64,000 nt of DNA, from assembly GCA_017546025.1 (NCBI GenBank), contig JAFYYS010000021.1:39909-103908 (forward strand), given 5' to 3'. Made by a program: the position numbers and the translations under genes. How positions within the stretch are numbered: the first letter of the stretch is position 1; every line of letters begins with the position of its first letter. Source of the stretch: Lachnospiraceae bacterium. GTDB lineage: Bacteria > Bacillota > Clostridia > Lachnospirales > Lachnospiraceae. Positions 50,667 through 59,623 of this stretch are shown here, piece by piece. The notes below the pieces were generated by a model. The model was given only the letters and a program-made list of their open reading frames with translations. It searched no databases and was not told where the DNA came from.

Positions 50667-51983
50667 TTACTGTCCGATGCCGAATGCCATGATGGTGAAG
50701 TCCTTGTCCTCTTCGCCCTCGGCCATCTTAATCTCAATCTTGTGGCTTCCGACCTTGTCGCCCTCATAGATGACAACCGTGTACGGATTGTTCCAGCCGC
50801 CGGCGTCGTAACCGTTGATCGTTGTTTTCTTCTTGCCGTCCACATAGACGTCAACTTTTCCGAACGTATTCTTGTTGCTCTTCTTGTAGGTCAGAAGAAT
50901 CGTCTTCGCGTTGAACGTTGCGGTAAAGGCCTTCTTGCCGCCGTCCTTCGTATGCTTCCAGTTGTCCGGGAAGATTCTCTGGTTATCATATCTCGTGGAA
51001 CCGATGGCAACATCCTTCTCGGAGAAGCCGCCGGCCGTAATCTTCACGCCCTCGGTCTTAGCTGTAATCAGCTTCACGTTGTCATACGCCGAGCTCAGTT
51101 TGGCCGTTTCGGGAAGCACATAAGCTTCGTCTGCTTCTTCCGCGTCGATGATCTTAAAGAGGTTTCTGAGGCAGTCAGCCATGATTGTGTGACCGTACAG
51201 CGTCGGATGGTACTGGTCGTTGAAGAACTTGAAGTCCGTAATGGTTCCGTCATAAAGGTTCGGCACAACGGCGTCCTTGATGCTGACCATCGGGAGGTTG
51301 TAATACTGACCGATCGGGATGCAGCGGTCCTGCAGGTTCCACTTGGACTGGAACACGCTGAACAAAAGCACGACGGCCGGCGCGTTATCGGAATACAGCG
51401 CGCGGCGGATGATGCCCTCGTACGTCTTGCCCTGCGTCGGGTCGTCGCCGTCGTTAACGGCAAATTCAACAATCAGAAGGTCGGGCTTGTGGCCGTCATT
51501 TTTCTCAATCAGGTCTCTCTCATACCGCATGACGCCCAGGGTAGAAGGCGTTCCGGAAACACCTGCGTTGATGATGTGCACATTTTCCCCGGTTCCGAAA
51601 TCAGCCTGGAAATTGCGGGCAGTCTGCATGGCGTAGCAGTTCTGATACGAGCAGCCCTCGCCCTCCGTAATCGAGCCGCCGATGAAGCCGATGTAAACGT
51701 CCTCTCCGGCTTTGGCCTTCTCGATGACCTTCTTCACTCTTTCGTTGTTTCCGGTGTCCGTGATGGAACGGTCCAGAATTGCCTGGTACCAGATTTCCTG
51801 CTCGGAAGGACCTTCCGTGGGAGTCGGCGTAGGCGTATCGGTAGGAGCCTCCGTCGGGGCCGGCGTATCGGTTGCGGTCGGCGTCGTTCCGGCATCCTTC
51901 GTCGGTTCGTTACCGTCCTTCGTGCACGCGGCAACGAACAAAACCGCGAGAACAACAAGCAGAATCAGTGTTTTTCTTTTCAT
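50667..51983 (-). CDS. Secreted SGNH/GDSL esterase lipoprotein
   Basis: A 438-residue lipoprotein (LFVAAC, Cys20) with a Thr/Pro stalk (about 30-65). The SGNH core has FIGGSITEGEG (nucleophile Ser), NAGVSGT, FAVND and the Asp/His pair in NDQYHPTLYGH. A C-terminal beta domain ends FTIMAFGIG. The core and tail match the cytoplasmic protein at 47160-48869 (for example LGVMRYERDLI against LGVLRYEKDIL). The family removes acetyl or other acyl groups from glycans. It follows azlD by 1 bp, so it is last in a long operon. The start at 51983 follows GGAGGG. Confidence 0.9.
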   Translation of the reverse strand: MKRKTLILLVVLAVLFVAACTKDGNEPTKDAGTTPTATDTPAPTEAPTDTPTPTPTEGPSEQEIWYQAILDRSITDTGNNERVKKVIEKAKAGEDVYIGFIGGSITEGEGCSYQNCYAMQTARNFQADFGTGENVHIINAGVSGTPSTLGVMRYERDLIEKNDGHKPDLLIVEFAVNDGDDPTQGKTYEGIIRRALYSDNAPAVVLLFSVFQSKWNLQDRCIPIGQYYNLPMVSIKDAVVPNLYDGTITDFKFFNDQYHPTLYGHTIMADCLRNLFKIIDAEEADEAYVLPETAKLSSAYDNVKLITAKTEGVKITAGGFSEKDVAIGSTRYDNQRIFPDNWKHTKDGGKKAFTATFNAKTILLTYKKSNKNTFGKVDVYVDGKKKTTINGYDAGGWNNPYTVVIYEGDKVGSHKIEIKMAEGEEDKDFTIMAFGIGQ

Positions 51984-51984
51984 T

Positions 51985-52305
51985 TTACCCTCCGAAATAA
52001 TACAGTAAAAGATTTGCGGCAAGCGCGACCGAGCATGCTGCCAGGGATACCGTCACCAGCCCTTTGCCGCGGTAGGCAAGCAAAAGTGCCGCCACCGTCC
52101 CTCCGATAGCGGGAATCGGGTTTGCGGTTACGTAAAAGACCGCGGGAAATGTCATGGCTGCGAGGACAGTATACGGGATGTAGCAAAGGAAGGACTTGAA
52201 GAACCGGTTGGTTACCTTCCTTCGGAACAGACAAAAAGGAACGGCTCTCACGAGGTAAGTCACGAGCGCCATCGTGAGAAGGTATGCGAGGAAGCCTTTG
52301 GTCAT
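51985..52305 (-). CDS. azlD: AzlD family branched-chain amino acid transport protein
   Basis: A 106-residue protein with four hydrophobic segments and the AzlD start TYLVRAVPFCLF and RFFKSFLCYIPYTVLAA. AzlD partners with AzlC in the export of branched-chain amino acids and analogues. It overlaps azlC by 4 bp. Confidence 0.93.
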   Translation of the reverse strand: MTKGFLAYLLTMALVTYLVRAVPFCLFRRKVTNRFFKSFLCYIPYTVLAAMTFPAVFYVTANPIPAIGGTVAALLLAYRGKGLVTVSLAACSVALAANLLLYYFGG

Positions 52306-53024
52306 GACGCCACCTCCTCATCGCCGGGTGCCGAAACGGGGAAGAACGCAGCCCCGATCAGAGACGCTGTTACCGCGCATATGATGACGGCAAATCCGAC
52401 GGATATCCCGGACAGTGCCGGCACATACGTAAGCACGCAGCTGATCAAAACGGCAAGCGCGGAAATCATCGCAATGTGACGGTCTCCCTTCATGCCGGGA
52501 ATCAGGATTGCGATGAACATGCCGTAGATGGCGATTCCCATCGCGTCCGAAATGACGGACGGCATCACGTCGCCGAACAAAGCGCCTGCAAGTGTTCCGA
52601 GCGACCACCCGAGATACGGCAGTGTCATCAGCCCCAAAAAGAAGCTTCTGCTCACGGGAGTCTTCCGATTCACCGCAACCGCGTAGATTTCATCGGTGAT
52701 GCCGAAGCCGAGCGCCGCCCTCGCGCCGGTTCCGAAATTCTCGTCCGTATTCTGCGAGAGCGAGATTCCCATCAGGGAATACCGGAGATTGATGATGAAC
52801 TGCGAAATCGCAAGCTCCGGAAGCGAGCCGCCCGCGGCAATGATCTTCACGCCGGCGAACTGCCCCGCACTCGTCAGATTTGTCATCGAAATCAGCACCG
52901 TCTCCCACCACAAAAGGCCGCTTAGCGAGCCCATGATGCCGAAGGTAAAGGAGACAAAAAAGTAGCCGAGGGCTATCGGAATCCCGTTCCGAAAGCCCTC
53001 TGAATAATCGTTTCGGTATTTCAT
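52302..53024 (-). CDS. azlC: AzlC family branched-chain amino acid exporter
   Basis: A 240-residue membrane protein with about seven helices and AzlC signatures (GIPIALGYFFVSFTFG near the start; INLRYSLMGISLS; FGITDEIYAV). With AzlD it forms an exporter of leucine/isoleucine/valine and toxic analogues. Its start overlaps the asnA stop by 1 bp (ATGA-type coupling), so supply of asparagine and amino acid export are expressed together. No Lrp-like azlB regulator is present. Confidence 0.93.
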   Translation of the reverse strand: MKYRNDYSEGFRNGIPIALGYFFVSFTFGIMGSLSGLLWWETVLISMTNLTSAGQFAGVKIIAAGGSLPELAISQFIINLRYSLMGISLSQNTDENFGTGARAALGFGITDEIYAVAVNRKTPVSRSFFLGLMTLPYLGWSLGTLAGALFGDVMPSVISDAMGIAIYGMFIAILIPGMKGDRHIAMISALAVLISCVLTYVPALSGISVGFAVIICAVTASLIGAAFFPVSAPGDEEVAS

Positions 53025-54034
53025 CAGAGCAGCTGTACGCCTCGCTCTTCCGCATATTTGCGTACCTCATCCGGCCATACGGATGACTGTACCTCCCCGA
53101 TATGAATCTTGCGGAGATAGAACATGCAGATACGGGACTGTCCGATACCGCCGCCGATCGTGTAAGGCAGCTCCTTATTGAGGAGAGCCTTCTGGAACGG
53201 GAGGTTGATTCTCTCCTCACAGCCTGCCTTCTTCAGCTGGGTAAGAAGCGAATCCTCGTCGACACGGATGCCCATGCTCGAAAGCTCAAGCGGAATGCCG
53301 AGCTGCGGATAGTAAACGATGATGTCACCGTTCAGCTCCCAGTCATCATAGTCCGGAGCACGTCCGTCATGCTTCTCGCCGTTCGTTAACAGGTCTCCGA
53401 TCTTCATCAAAAAGATCGCGCCGTATTCCTTAACGGCAAGATACTCGCGCTCCTTCGGCGTCTTATCGGGATAGCGGTCTAAAAGCTCCTGCGAGGTGAT
53501 GAACGTAATCTCCTCGGGAAGCATACACTGTACGTAATCATACTGGTTCGCAACGTACTTTTCCGTGACGCGGAGTGCCTCGTAAACGGCCTTCACAACC
53601 GCGCGCAAGGTTGTCTCGTTGCGGTCCTTCTTCTCGATGATCTTCTCCCAGTCCCACTGGTCAACGAATACGGAATGGATGTTGTCCGTCTCCTCGTCGC
53701 GGCGGATGGCGTTCATGTCGGTGTACAGACCTTCGCCTACGCGGAAGCCGTATTTGCCGAGCGCCATGCGCTTCCATTTCGCGAGGGAATGCACAACCTC
53801 CATGATGGAGCCGTCCTCTTTGATGTCAAATGCGACGGGGCGTTCCACGCCGTTTAAGTTATCGTTCAAACCGGACTCCTTCGGTACGAAAAGCGGTGCG
53901 GATACCCGGTAGAGATTCAGCTGGGTCGCAAGCTCTCTTTGGAAGAAGTCTTTGATTTTCTTAATTGCAATCTGTGTTTCTTTCATTCCGAGGGGCGATT
54001 GGTAACCCTCGGGAATACGGATGCTTTCGCTCAT
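53024..54034 (-). CDS. asnA: Aspartate-ammonia ligase
   Basis: A 336-residue class II-aaRS-like asparagine synthetase using free ammonia. Typical segments are YQSPLGMKETQIAIKKIKDFF at the N-terminus (start shown in part), LNDNLNGVERPVAFD, VFVDQWDWEKI and GGGIGQSRICMFYLRKIHIGEVQ at the C-terminus. GGGAGG precedes the ATG. It starts 15 bp after the DUF1846 gene and is coupled to azlC. No T-box leader is visible. Confidence 0.96.
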   Translation of the reverse strand: MSESIRIPEGYQSPLGMKETQIAIKKIKDFFQRELATQLNLYRVSAPLFVPKESGLNDNLNGVERPVAFDIKEDGSIMEVVHSLAKWKRMALGKYGFRVGEGLYTDMNAIRRDEETDNIHSVFVDQWDWEKIIEKKDRNETTLRAVVKAVYEALRVTEKYVANQYDYVQCMLPEEITFITSQELLDRYPDKTPKEREYLAVKEYGAIFLMKIGDLLTNGEKHDGRAPDYDDWELNGDIIVYYPQLGIPLELSSMGIRVDEDSLLTQLKKAGCEERINLPFQKALLNKELPYTIGGGIGQSRICMFYLRKIHIGEVQSSVWPDEVRKYAEERGVQLL

Positions 54035-54049
54035 AGAAGCCTCCCGAAA

Positions 54050-55534
54050 TTATTTATGATATAACTTTTTGGTCTCGTAAACAGGCTCACAGGTCAGGTG
54101 CATGCCGAGCTTACGGAATACGCCTTCGTCAACGCCGGAAAGAATGACGCTCGAATGCACTTCACAGCACTTGAGGTTCTCAAGCTGCTTCATCGCGTCT
54201 TCGGCAATCGGCAGTCTGCTTGCCACGATGGAGAGCGCAAGAAGCGTCTCGTCGGTATGCAGTCTCGGGTTATGGTTTCCGAGGTGGTTCACTTTAAGGT
54301 CCTGAATCGGCTCCAGAATCTCCGGGGAAAGCAGTCTCGTGTCATCGTCGATGCCCGCCATATATTTGAGCGCATTCAAAAGCGCTGCGGAGCTTGCGCC
54401 GAGAAGCGGCGAAGTCTTACCGGTAATGATCGTTCCGTCATTCAGCTCGATGGCAACGGCCGGAGCACCGGTCTCGGCTGCCTTCGCAAGGGCTGCCGGC
54501 ACGGGCTTCCTGTCTTCCTTACGGATGCCTGCCTGCTCCATCAGAAGCTCAATCTTATATACGGCTTCCTCATCCGCGCGGTTCTTGCGGCACTCGCAGA
54601 GCGTATTGTAATAACGGCGGATAATCTCCTGTCTCGAGGCGATGCAGGTTGCCTCGTCGTCAATGATGCAGTTACCGGCCATGTTAACACCCATGTCCGT
54701 CGGGGACTTGTACGGCGAAGAACCGAAAATCCGCTCAAACATGGCATTTAACACGGGGAAAATCTCAACGTCACGGTTATAGTTAACCGTCGTAACACCG
54801 TAGGCTTCGAGATGGAACGGATCGATCATGTTCACATCCTTCAAATCGGCCGTGGCAGCCTCATACGCGAGGTTGACCGGATGCTTCAGCGGAATGTTCC
54901 AGATCGGGAACGTCTCGAACTTCGCATAGCCGGCCTGAATGCCGCGCTTATGCTCATGATACAGCTGGGAAAGGCAGGTCGCCATCTTTCCGCTTCCGGG
55001 GCCGGGTGCCGTAACAACAATCAAAGAACGGCTCGTCTCAATGTAATCGTTCTTGCCGTAGCCCTCGTCGCTGACGATTTTGCTGATATTGGACGGATAG
55101 CCCTCAATCTTATAGGAACGGTATACGCGAAGACCGAGGTCCTCGAGCTTCTTCTGGTAGCTTAAAACATTCTCATGCTCGACAAACTGTGTCAGCACAA
55201 CGCTTCCGACATACAGTCCGTACTCACGGAAGGCGTCAATCAGGCGGAGAACATCCACATCGTAGGTGATGCTGAGGTCGCCGCGGACCTTCTTCTTGAT
55301 GATGTCATTTGCATTGATTGCGATAACAATCTCCGCGTCATCCTTCAGCTGACGAAGCATCCGGATCTTACTGTCCGGCTCAAAGCCCGGAAGCACGCGC
55401 GATGCATGGAAATCGTCGAAAAGCTTGCCGCCGAATTCCAGATAGAGCTTGCCGCCGAACTGCGAAATCCGCTCTTTGATTCTGGCGGACTGCATCTCCA
55501 GGTACTTGTTGTTGTCAAAGCCGATACGATTCAT
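54050..55534 (-). CDS. DUF1846 protein
   Basis: A 494-residue soluble protein matching DUF1846 (opening [33 protein letters not shown], quoted only in part here as [12 protein letters not shown]). A glycine-rich [13 protein letters not shown] segment (about 175) suggests nucleotide or phosphate binding. The role of the family is not established as far as I know. It is the first gene of the DUF1846-asnA-azlCD-SGNH operon; GGAGG precedes the ATG. Only 49 bp separate it from the HD-GYP gene upstream, without an evident promoter. Confidence 0.9.
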   Translation of the reverse strand: MNRIGFDNNKYLEMQSARIKERISQFGGKLYLEFGGKLFDDFHASRVLPGFEPDSKIRMLRQLKDDAEIVIAINANDIIKKKVRGDLSITYDVDVLRLIDAFREYGLYVGSVVLTQFVEHENVLSYQKKLEDLGLRVYRSYKIEGYPSNISKIVSDEGYGKNDYIETSRSLIVVTAPGPGSGKMATCLSQLYHEHKRGIQAGYAKFETFPIWNIPLKHPVNLAYEAATADLKDVNMIDPFHLEAYGVTTVNYNRDVEIFPVLNAMFERIFGSSPYKSPTDMGVNMAGNCIIDDEATCIASRQEIIRRYYNTLCECRKNRADEEAVYKIELLMEQAGIRKEDRKPVPAALAKAAETGAPAVAIELNDGTIITGKTSPLLGASSAALLNALKYMAGIDDDTRLLSPEILEPIQDLKVNHLGNHNPRLHTDETLLALSIVASRLPIAEDAMKQLENLKCCEVHSSVILSGVDEGVFRKLGMHLTCEPVYETKKLYHK

Positions 55535-55583
55535 TGATTCCTAATCCTCCGATTCATCCCTCTTCGGGAAAATGCCATGTCAT

Positions 55584-56858
55584 TTACCGCAGTTCTTCCG
55601 TCTCGCCGCCGTTCAGATTGCGCATGTGCATATCTTCACGTTCGATGTAACGCTTGATGTCATTCTGCAGGTTTCGCACCGCAACCGCGATGCACGGCTC
55701 GAAGTGCGTGCCGTTCTCTTCGGCAAACACATCCATGACCTGATTGATATCCATGCTCGGCTTGTAGCTTCGCTGGCTTAAAAGCGCATCAAGCGTATCG
55801 GCCGCAGCCACGATGCGGGCGGAAAGCGGAATGCTCTCTCCCTTATAGCCGTGCGGATATCCGGAGCCGTTCCACCACTCATGGTGACACAGTACAACGT
55901 CCTTAATCTGCGTATAAAGCTCTCTGTCCGTAAGGTTTGAGAGGTTCATCTCAATCAGACGTCCGCCCTCAACCGTATGGGACTTGATTACTTCGTATTC
56001 CTCTTCCGTCAGCTCGCCGCCCTTTTGCAGGATGGCGTCCGGAATGTAAACCTTGCCGGCGTCATGCAGGGATGCGGCAATGCCGAGGTCATCAATTGCC
56101 TTCGGCGTCAGCTCGTTCGTGTGACAGCCGTTTCTGACAAGCTCTTCCGCAATCATCTTTGCGTAATCGGCCGTTCTGCGGATATGGAAACCGGTATTTT
56201 CGTCCTTCGATTCCAGGAAGTTCGCAAAACCGGTAATGAGCTGCTTCTGCATCTTCTTCATCTGCTTCGTCTTCGCCTGCGTCGCAAGGATGGTGTCCTC
56301 AATCTTGGAAACCAGAAGCAGCAGGATGACGAACATCAGAAGGTATTCGATGGTCATACGGAAGCCGTATACGCCGAACCATTCAAACGATGTAATCTGG
56401 TTCTCCGTTTCCCTTGTCTGCACCGTTGCCTCAACAGCGGAACGCAGTCCGAGCGAGATTAACATCAGGCAGTAGCAAATCTCACCGAGACGGATGGTGA
56501 ACCATTTGCTGAAGAACAGACAGGACATGGCCGGAACAAGCGCGTAGGCCATGTAAATATTGATTTCAATCTTGGTACCCGCATAGCAGATGCCGAGATG
56601 AAGACCGATCAGAAGAACATACTTCACAACGAAGTTCTGCGGATTCCGGGACATCAAAAACCATGCCAGGCCGCATACTAAAACCGCGCCGCTTCCGATG
56701 ACGAAAAAGTCGATATACTCCATGGAAGCATAGCCCATCTTCCATTTCGCCAATGCCAGAAACGCCACCAGAAAAAGCGTCGAGAAAACAGCCTTCACAA
56801 GGACTCTGTTCACCTTGACTTCGTTCTCGATAAAGTACGTATCTCTTCTTTCTTCCAT
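55584..56858 (-). CDS. Membrane HD-GYP phosphodiesterase
   Basis: 424 residues: about five or six hydrophobic helices (about 25-195) then an HD-GYP domain. The metal and signature residues are SLHDAGKVYIP, KSHTVEGG, CHHEWWNGSGYP (the GYP loop) and AAADTLDAL. It should hydrolyse c-di-GMP. The ATG at 56858 has AAGGTGG 7 bp upstream and is preferred over a TTG two codons earlier. It follows trpS by 47 bp. Confidence 0.94.
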   Translation of the reverse strand: MEERRDTYFIENEVKVNRVLVKAVFSTLFLVAFLALAKWKMGYASMEYIDFFVIGSGAVLVCGLAWFLMSRNPQNFVVKYVLLIGLHLGICYAGTKIEINIYMAYALVPAMSCLFFSKWFTIRLGEICYCLMLISLGLRSAVEATVQTRETENQITSFEWFGVYGFRMTIEYLLMFVILLLLVSKIEDTILATQAKTKQMKKMQKQLITGFANFLESKDENTGFHIRRTADYAKMIAEELVRNGCHTNELTPKAIDDLGIAASLHDAGKVYIPDAILQKGGELTEEEYEVIKSHTVEGGRLIEMNLSNLTDRELYTQIKDVVLCHHEWWNGSGYPHGYKGESIPLSARIVAAADTLDALLSQRSYKPSMDINQVMDVFAEENGTHFEPCIAVAVRNLQNDIKRYIEREDMHMRNLNGGETEELR

Positions 56859-56905
56859 TCCCAATCCACCTTCTCAAAAGAACGGGACCACATTGGAAAA
56901 GCTTC

Positions 56906-57979
56906 TTACAGAACTTCGCCCTTTACCCATTCTTCATCTTCAAAATAGTCAATCCGCATGGCTTTCTTCACTTCGGAAAGCGTCTGTGCGGCGGCTTTTC
57001 TTGCCTCGATGCTGCCTGCCTTTAAGATTTCGACAATCTCAGGCGTGCGCTTCTCCCAGGCAAGTCTTCTTTCCCTGATCGGAGCAAGCTGTTCGTTCAT
57101 GACCGCGAACAGGAACTTCTTCACCTTCACGTCCCCGAGTCCGCCCCTTTGATAATGCTCCTTGAGAGCATCCAGACTCTCGTATTCGGGAAGGAACTGC
57201 GCAAAATGCTCCGGTCTGCAGAACGCATCCAGATACGTGAACACGGCATTGCCCTCAAGGGAGCCCGGATCCGAAACCTTAATGTGGTTCGGGTCGGTAT
57301 ACATGCTCATGACCTTCGTGCGAAGCTCTTCCTCCGTATCGGAAAGATAGATGCAGTTGCCGAGTGACTTGCTCATCTTGGCTGTGCCGTCCGTGCCGGG
57401 CAGACGCTTGCAGATTTCATTCTGCGGAATGACTGCCTCGGGCTCAACCAGAACCTCCGCATACGTCTGATTGAACTTTCTGACAATCTCTCTTGCCTGC
57501 TCAATCATCGGAAGCTGGTCCTCGCCGACCGGAACGGTCGTAGCCTTAAATGCGGTAATGTCCGAAGCCTGGCTGATCGGATACGTAAAGAAACCGACCG
57601 GGATGCTGGTCTCGAAGTTCCGCATGACAATTTCGTTTTTAACCGTAGGATTTCTCTGAAGACGGGAAACCGTAACAAGATTCATGTAATAGAAGGACAG
57701 CTCCGTAAGCTCCGGTACCTGCGACTGGATGAAGATCGTAACCTTCTCCGGGTCAAGTCCCGCCGCCAGATAGTCAAGAGCTACCTGCATGATGTTCGAA
57801 CGAACCTTTTCGGGATGCTCGGCGTTGTCGGTGAGTGCCTGCGCATCCGCAATCATGATATAGATTTTATCGAATTCACCGGAATTCTGAAGTTCCACGC
57901 GGCGCTTCAGAGAACCCACATAGTGTCCTACATGAAGCCGTCCGGTGGGCCGGTCTCCGGTCAAAATAATCTTACTCAT
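56906..57979 (-). CDS. trpS: Tryptophanyl-tRNA synthetase
   Basis: A 357-residue class I aminoacyl-tRNA synthetase with the HIGH-type motif TGRLHVGHYVGSL (about 12-24) and KMSKSLGN (about 208-215). GGAGG precedes the ATG. The promoter at 58014-58042 would place the start site within about 30 nt of the ATG, which leaves no room for a T-box leader; so tRNA-Trp-responsive attenuation is not expected here. Confidence 0.97.
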   Translation of the reverse strand: MSKIILTGDRPTGRLHVGHYVGSLKRRVELQNSGEFDKIYIMIADAQALTDNAEHPEKVRSNIMQVALDYLAAGLDPEKVTIFIQSQVPELTELSFYYMNLVTVSRLQRNPTVKNEIVMRNFETSIPVGFFTYPISQASDITAFKATTVPVGEDQLPMIEQAREIVRKFNQTYAEVLVEPEAVIPQNEICKRLPGTDGTAKMSKSLGNCIYLSDTEEELRTKVMSMYTDPNHIKVSDPGSLEGNAVFTYLDAFCRPEHFAQFLPEYESLDALKEHYQRGGLGDVKVKKFLFAVMNEQLAPIRERRLAWEKRTPEIVEILKAGSIEARKAAAQTLSEVKKAMRIDYFEDEEWVKGEVL

Positions 57980-58013
57980 ACAATCCTCCGAAAGTACACA
58001 AAAAATCTATTTA

Positions 58014-58042
58014 AGTATAGTATTTCAGCCTCGAAAAGTCAA
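58014..58042 (-). promoter_or_regulatory. trpS promoter
   Basis: TTGACT (58037-58042), 17-bp spacer, TATACT (58014-58019). Confidence 0.8.
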
Positions 58043-58102
58043 TGAAGAATCCCTCGGAAATGACCGATTCTTTATGGAAAATGCGACCCTTCCCGTCCCC
58101 CG

Positions 58103-58144
58103 TAAAAAAGAAATACCCTCTTTCACGAAATCGTAAAAGAGGGT
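58103..58144 (-). terminator. Terminator of the carB-deoD transcript
   Basis: Minus-strand stem ACCCTCTTT / AAAGAGGGT (58115-58144) with a 12-nt loop, followed by ATTTCTTTTTT. It lies just after the deoD stop. Confidence 0.88.
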
Positions 58145-58151
58145 TACCTTA

Positions 58152-58898
58152 TCAGTCCATTGCAACAGCGGTGTCGAGTGCCAGCGTAATCATCTCGGTG
58201 AACGAGCTCTGCCGCTCTTCCGCGGTCGTCGCCTCACCCGTTACAAGGCTGTCGGAAATCGTGCAGATGGCAAGCGCGCGCTTTCCGGCGCGTGCTGCAT
58301 TCATATAAAGGGCGGCGGCTTCCATTTCAACGGCGAGCACGCCCATCTTGCCCCATGCGTGAATCGGCTTCACCATCTCCGGCGCATCGGCGAGATCTCC
58401 GTAGAAGATATCGCTCGAGTGGATGCCTCCGACATGGTAGCGAAGCTTACTCTTCTCCGCCTGCTCAACACAGGTGCGCAGAAGCTTGAAGTCGGCAATC
58501 GCCGAGAACGTTCCCGGCAGATGGAACTGCGAAACATAATTCGAATCGTAGCTCGCGCCTTCCGCGATGACGATGTCGCGTACCCGGACATCGGGGTTAT
58601 AAGCTCCTGCCGAACCGACGCGGATGATATTTTCCACACCGAAGAAATTGTAAAGCTCGTAGCTGTAGATGCCGATGGACGGCATGCCCATGCCGCTCGC
58701 CATCACGCTCACTTTTTTGCCCTTGTAGGTGCCGGTGTAGCCCTGCACGCCGCGGACGTTGTTAACAAGAACCGGATCCTTTAAGAAGGTCTCCGCGATG
58801 AATTTCGAACGAAGCGGATCGCCGGGCATCAGAACGGTCTTTGCGAAATCCTCCGGCGTAGCTTTGATATGAGGGGTCGGGTAATTCTTTTCTGCCAT
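58152..58898 (-). CDS. deoD: Purine nucleoside phosphorylase (hexameric type)
   Basis: A 248-residue PNP/UDP family enzyme. It shows the opening TPHIKATPEDFAKTVLMPGDP (in part MPGDPLRSKF), the phosphate-binding RVGSAGAY, AVEMEAAALY, and the catalytic Asp in ISDSLVTGE. It splits purine (deoxy)nucleosides to base and (deoxy)ribose-1-phosphate. The deoC gene lies 30 bp upstream, making a nucleoside salvage pair. Length is slightly above the usual 235-240. Confidence 0.97.
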   Translation of the reverse strand: MAEKNYPTPHIKATPEDFAKTVLMPGDPLRSKFIAETFLKDPVLVNNVRGVQGYTGTYKGKKVSVMASGMGMPSIGIYSYELYNFFGVENIIRVGSAGAYNPDVRVRDIVIAEGASYDSNYVSQFHLPGTFSAIADFKLLRTCVEQAEKSKLRYHVGGIHSSDIFYGDLADAPEMVKPIHAWGKMGVLAVEMEAAALYMNAARAGKRALAICTISDSLVTGEATTAEERQSSFTEMITLALDTAVAMD

Positions 58899-58928
58899 GG
58901 TGTCACTCCTTTCAACATTTCGGGATAT

Positions 58929-59615
58929 TTATGAGAAATAGCTCAGATCCCAGTATGCGGCACGCTTCACAAGTGCCTTTACCTCGCTGACGACCTTGCT
59001 CGTGCCGAGCCGCTTTGCGCCTGCAAGAAGGAACTCTTCTGCATCCTCAAGCGTCTTGATGCCGCCGGCTGCCTTCACGCTCTTGCCCTTCGTATTTGCG
59101 ACCATCAGCTCGATGTCACGAAGCGTCGCGCCTGCGCCGCCGAAGCCGGTCGACGTCTTGATGAAATCCGCATCGGAAGCCGAAACGGTCTCGCACATCT
59201 TGATCTTCTCCTGCTCGGTCAGGAAGCAGGTCTCGATGATGACCTTTAAAAGACGGTCGTCACAGGCCTTCTTCACGGCATTGATTTCGGCGAGAATATC
59301 GTCGAAGCGGCCTTCCTTTACCCAGCCGAGGTTGATGACCATATCGATTTCGGACGCGCCCTCGCGGACCGCCTCCGAGGCCTCAAAGCACTTTACCGCG
59401 GTCGTCTGGTATCCGTTCGGAAAACCGATGACTGTGCAGACCGGAACACCGCCCTTAACGTATTCCGCTGCCTGCTTCACAAACGAAGGCGGGATGCATA
59501 CTGAAGCGGTATGGAACTTAACGCCCTCGTCACAAATCGTTTTGATTTCCTTCCAGGTGGCCGTCTGCTTCAAAAGCGTATGGTCCACGCAGTTTAAGAT
59601 TTCCTGTAATTTCAT
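58929..59615 (-). CDS. deoC: Deoxyribose-phosphate aldolase
   Basis: A 228-residue class I aldolase with the Schiff-base Lys in DFIKTSTGFG and the second active-site Lys in VKAAGGIKTLEDA; LLKVIIETCFL holds the other conserved Lys. It cleaves 2-deoxyribose-5-phosphate to acetaldehyde and glyceraldehyde-3-phosphate. AGGAGG precedes the ATG; it starts 8 bp after the CE2-like esterase gene and precedes deoD. Confidence 0.97.
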   Translation of the reverse strand: MKLQEILNCVDHTLLKQTATWKEIKTICDEGVKFHTASVCIPPSFVKQAAEYVKGGVPVCTVIGFPNGYQTTAVKCFEASEAVREGASEIDMVINLGWVKEGRFDDILAEINAVKKACDDRLLKVIIETCFLTEQEKIKMCETVSASDADFIKTSTGFGGAGATLRDIELMVANTKGKSVKAAGGIKTLEDAEEFLLAGAKRLGTSKVVSEVKALVKRAAYWDLSYFS

Positions 59616-59623
59616 ATCTCCTC

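Noticed and set aside
57980..58151. T-box leader before trpS
   Set aside because: The promoter leaves only about 30 nt of leader and no T-box sequence is present.
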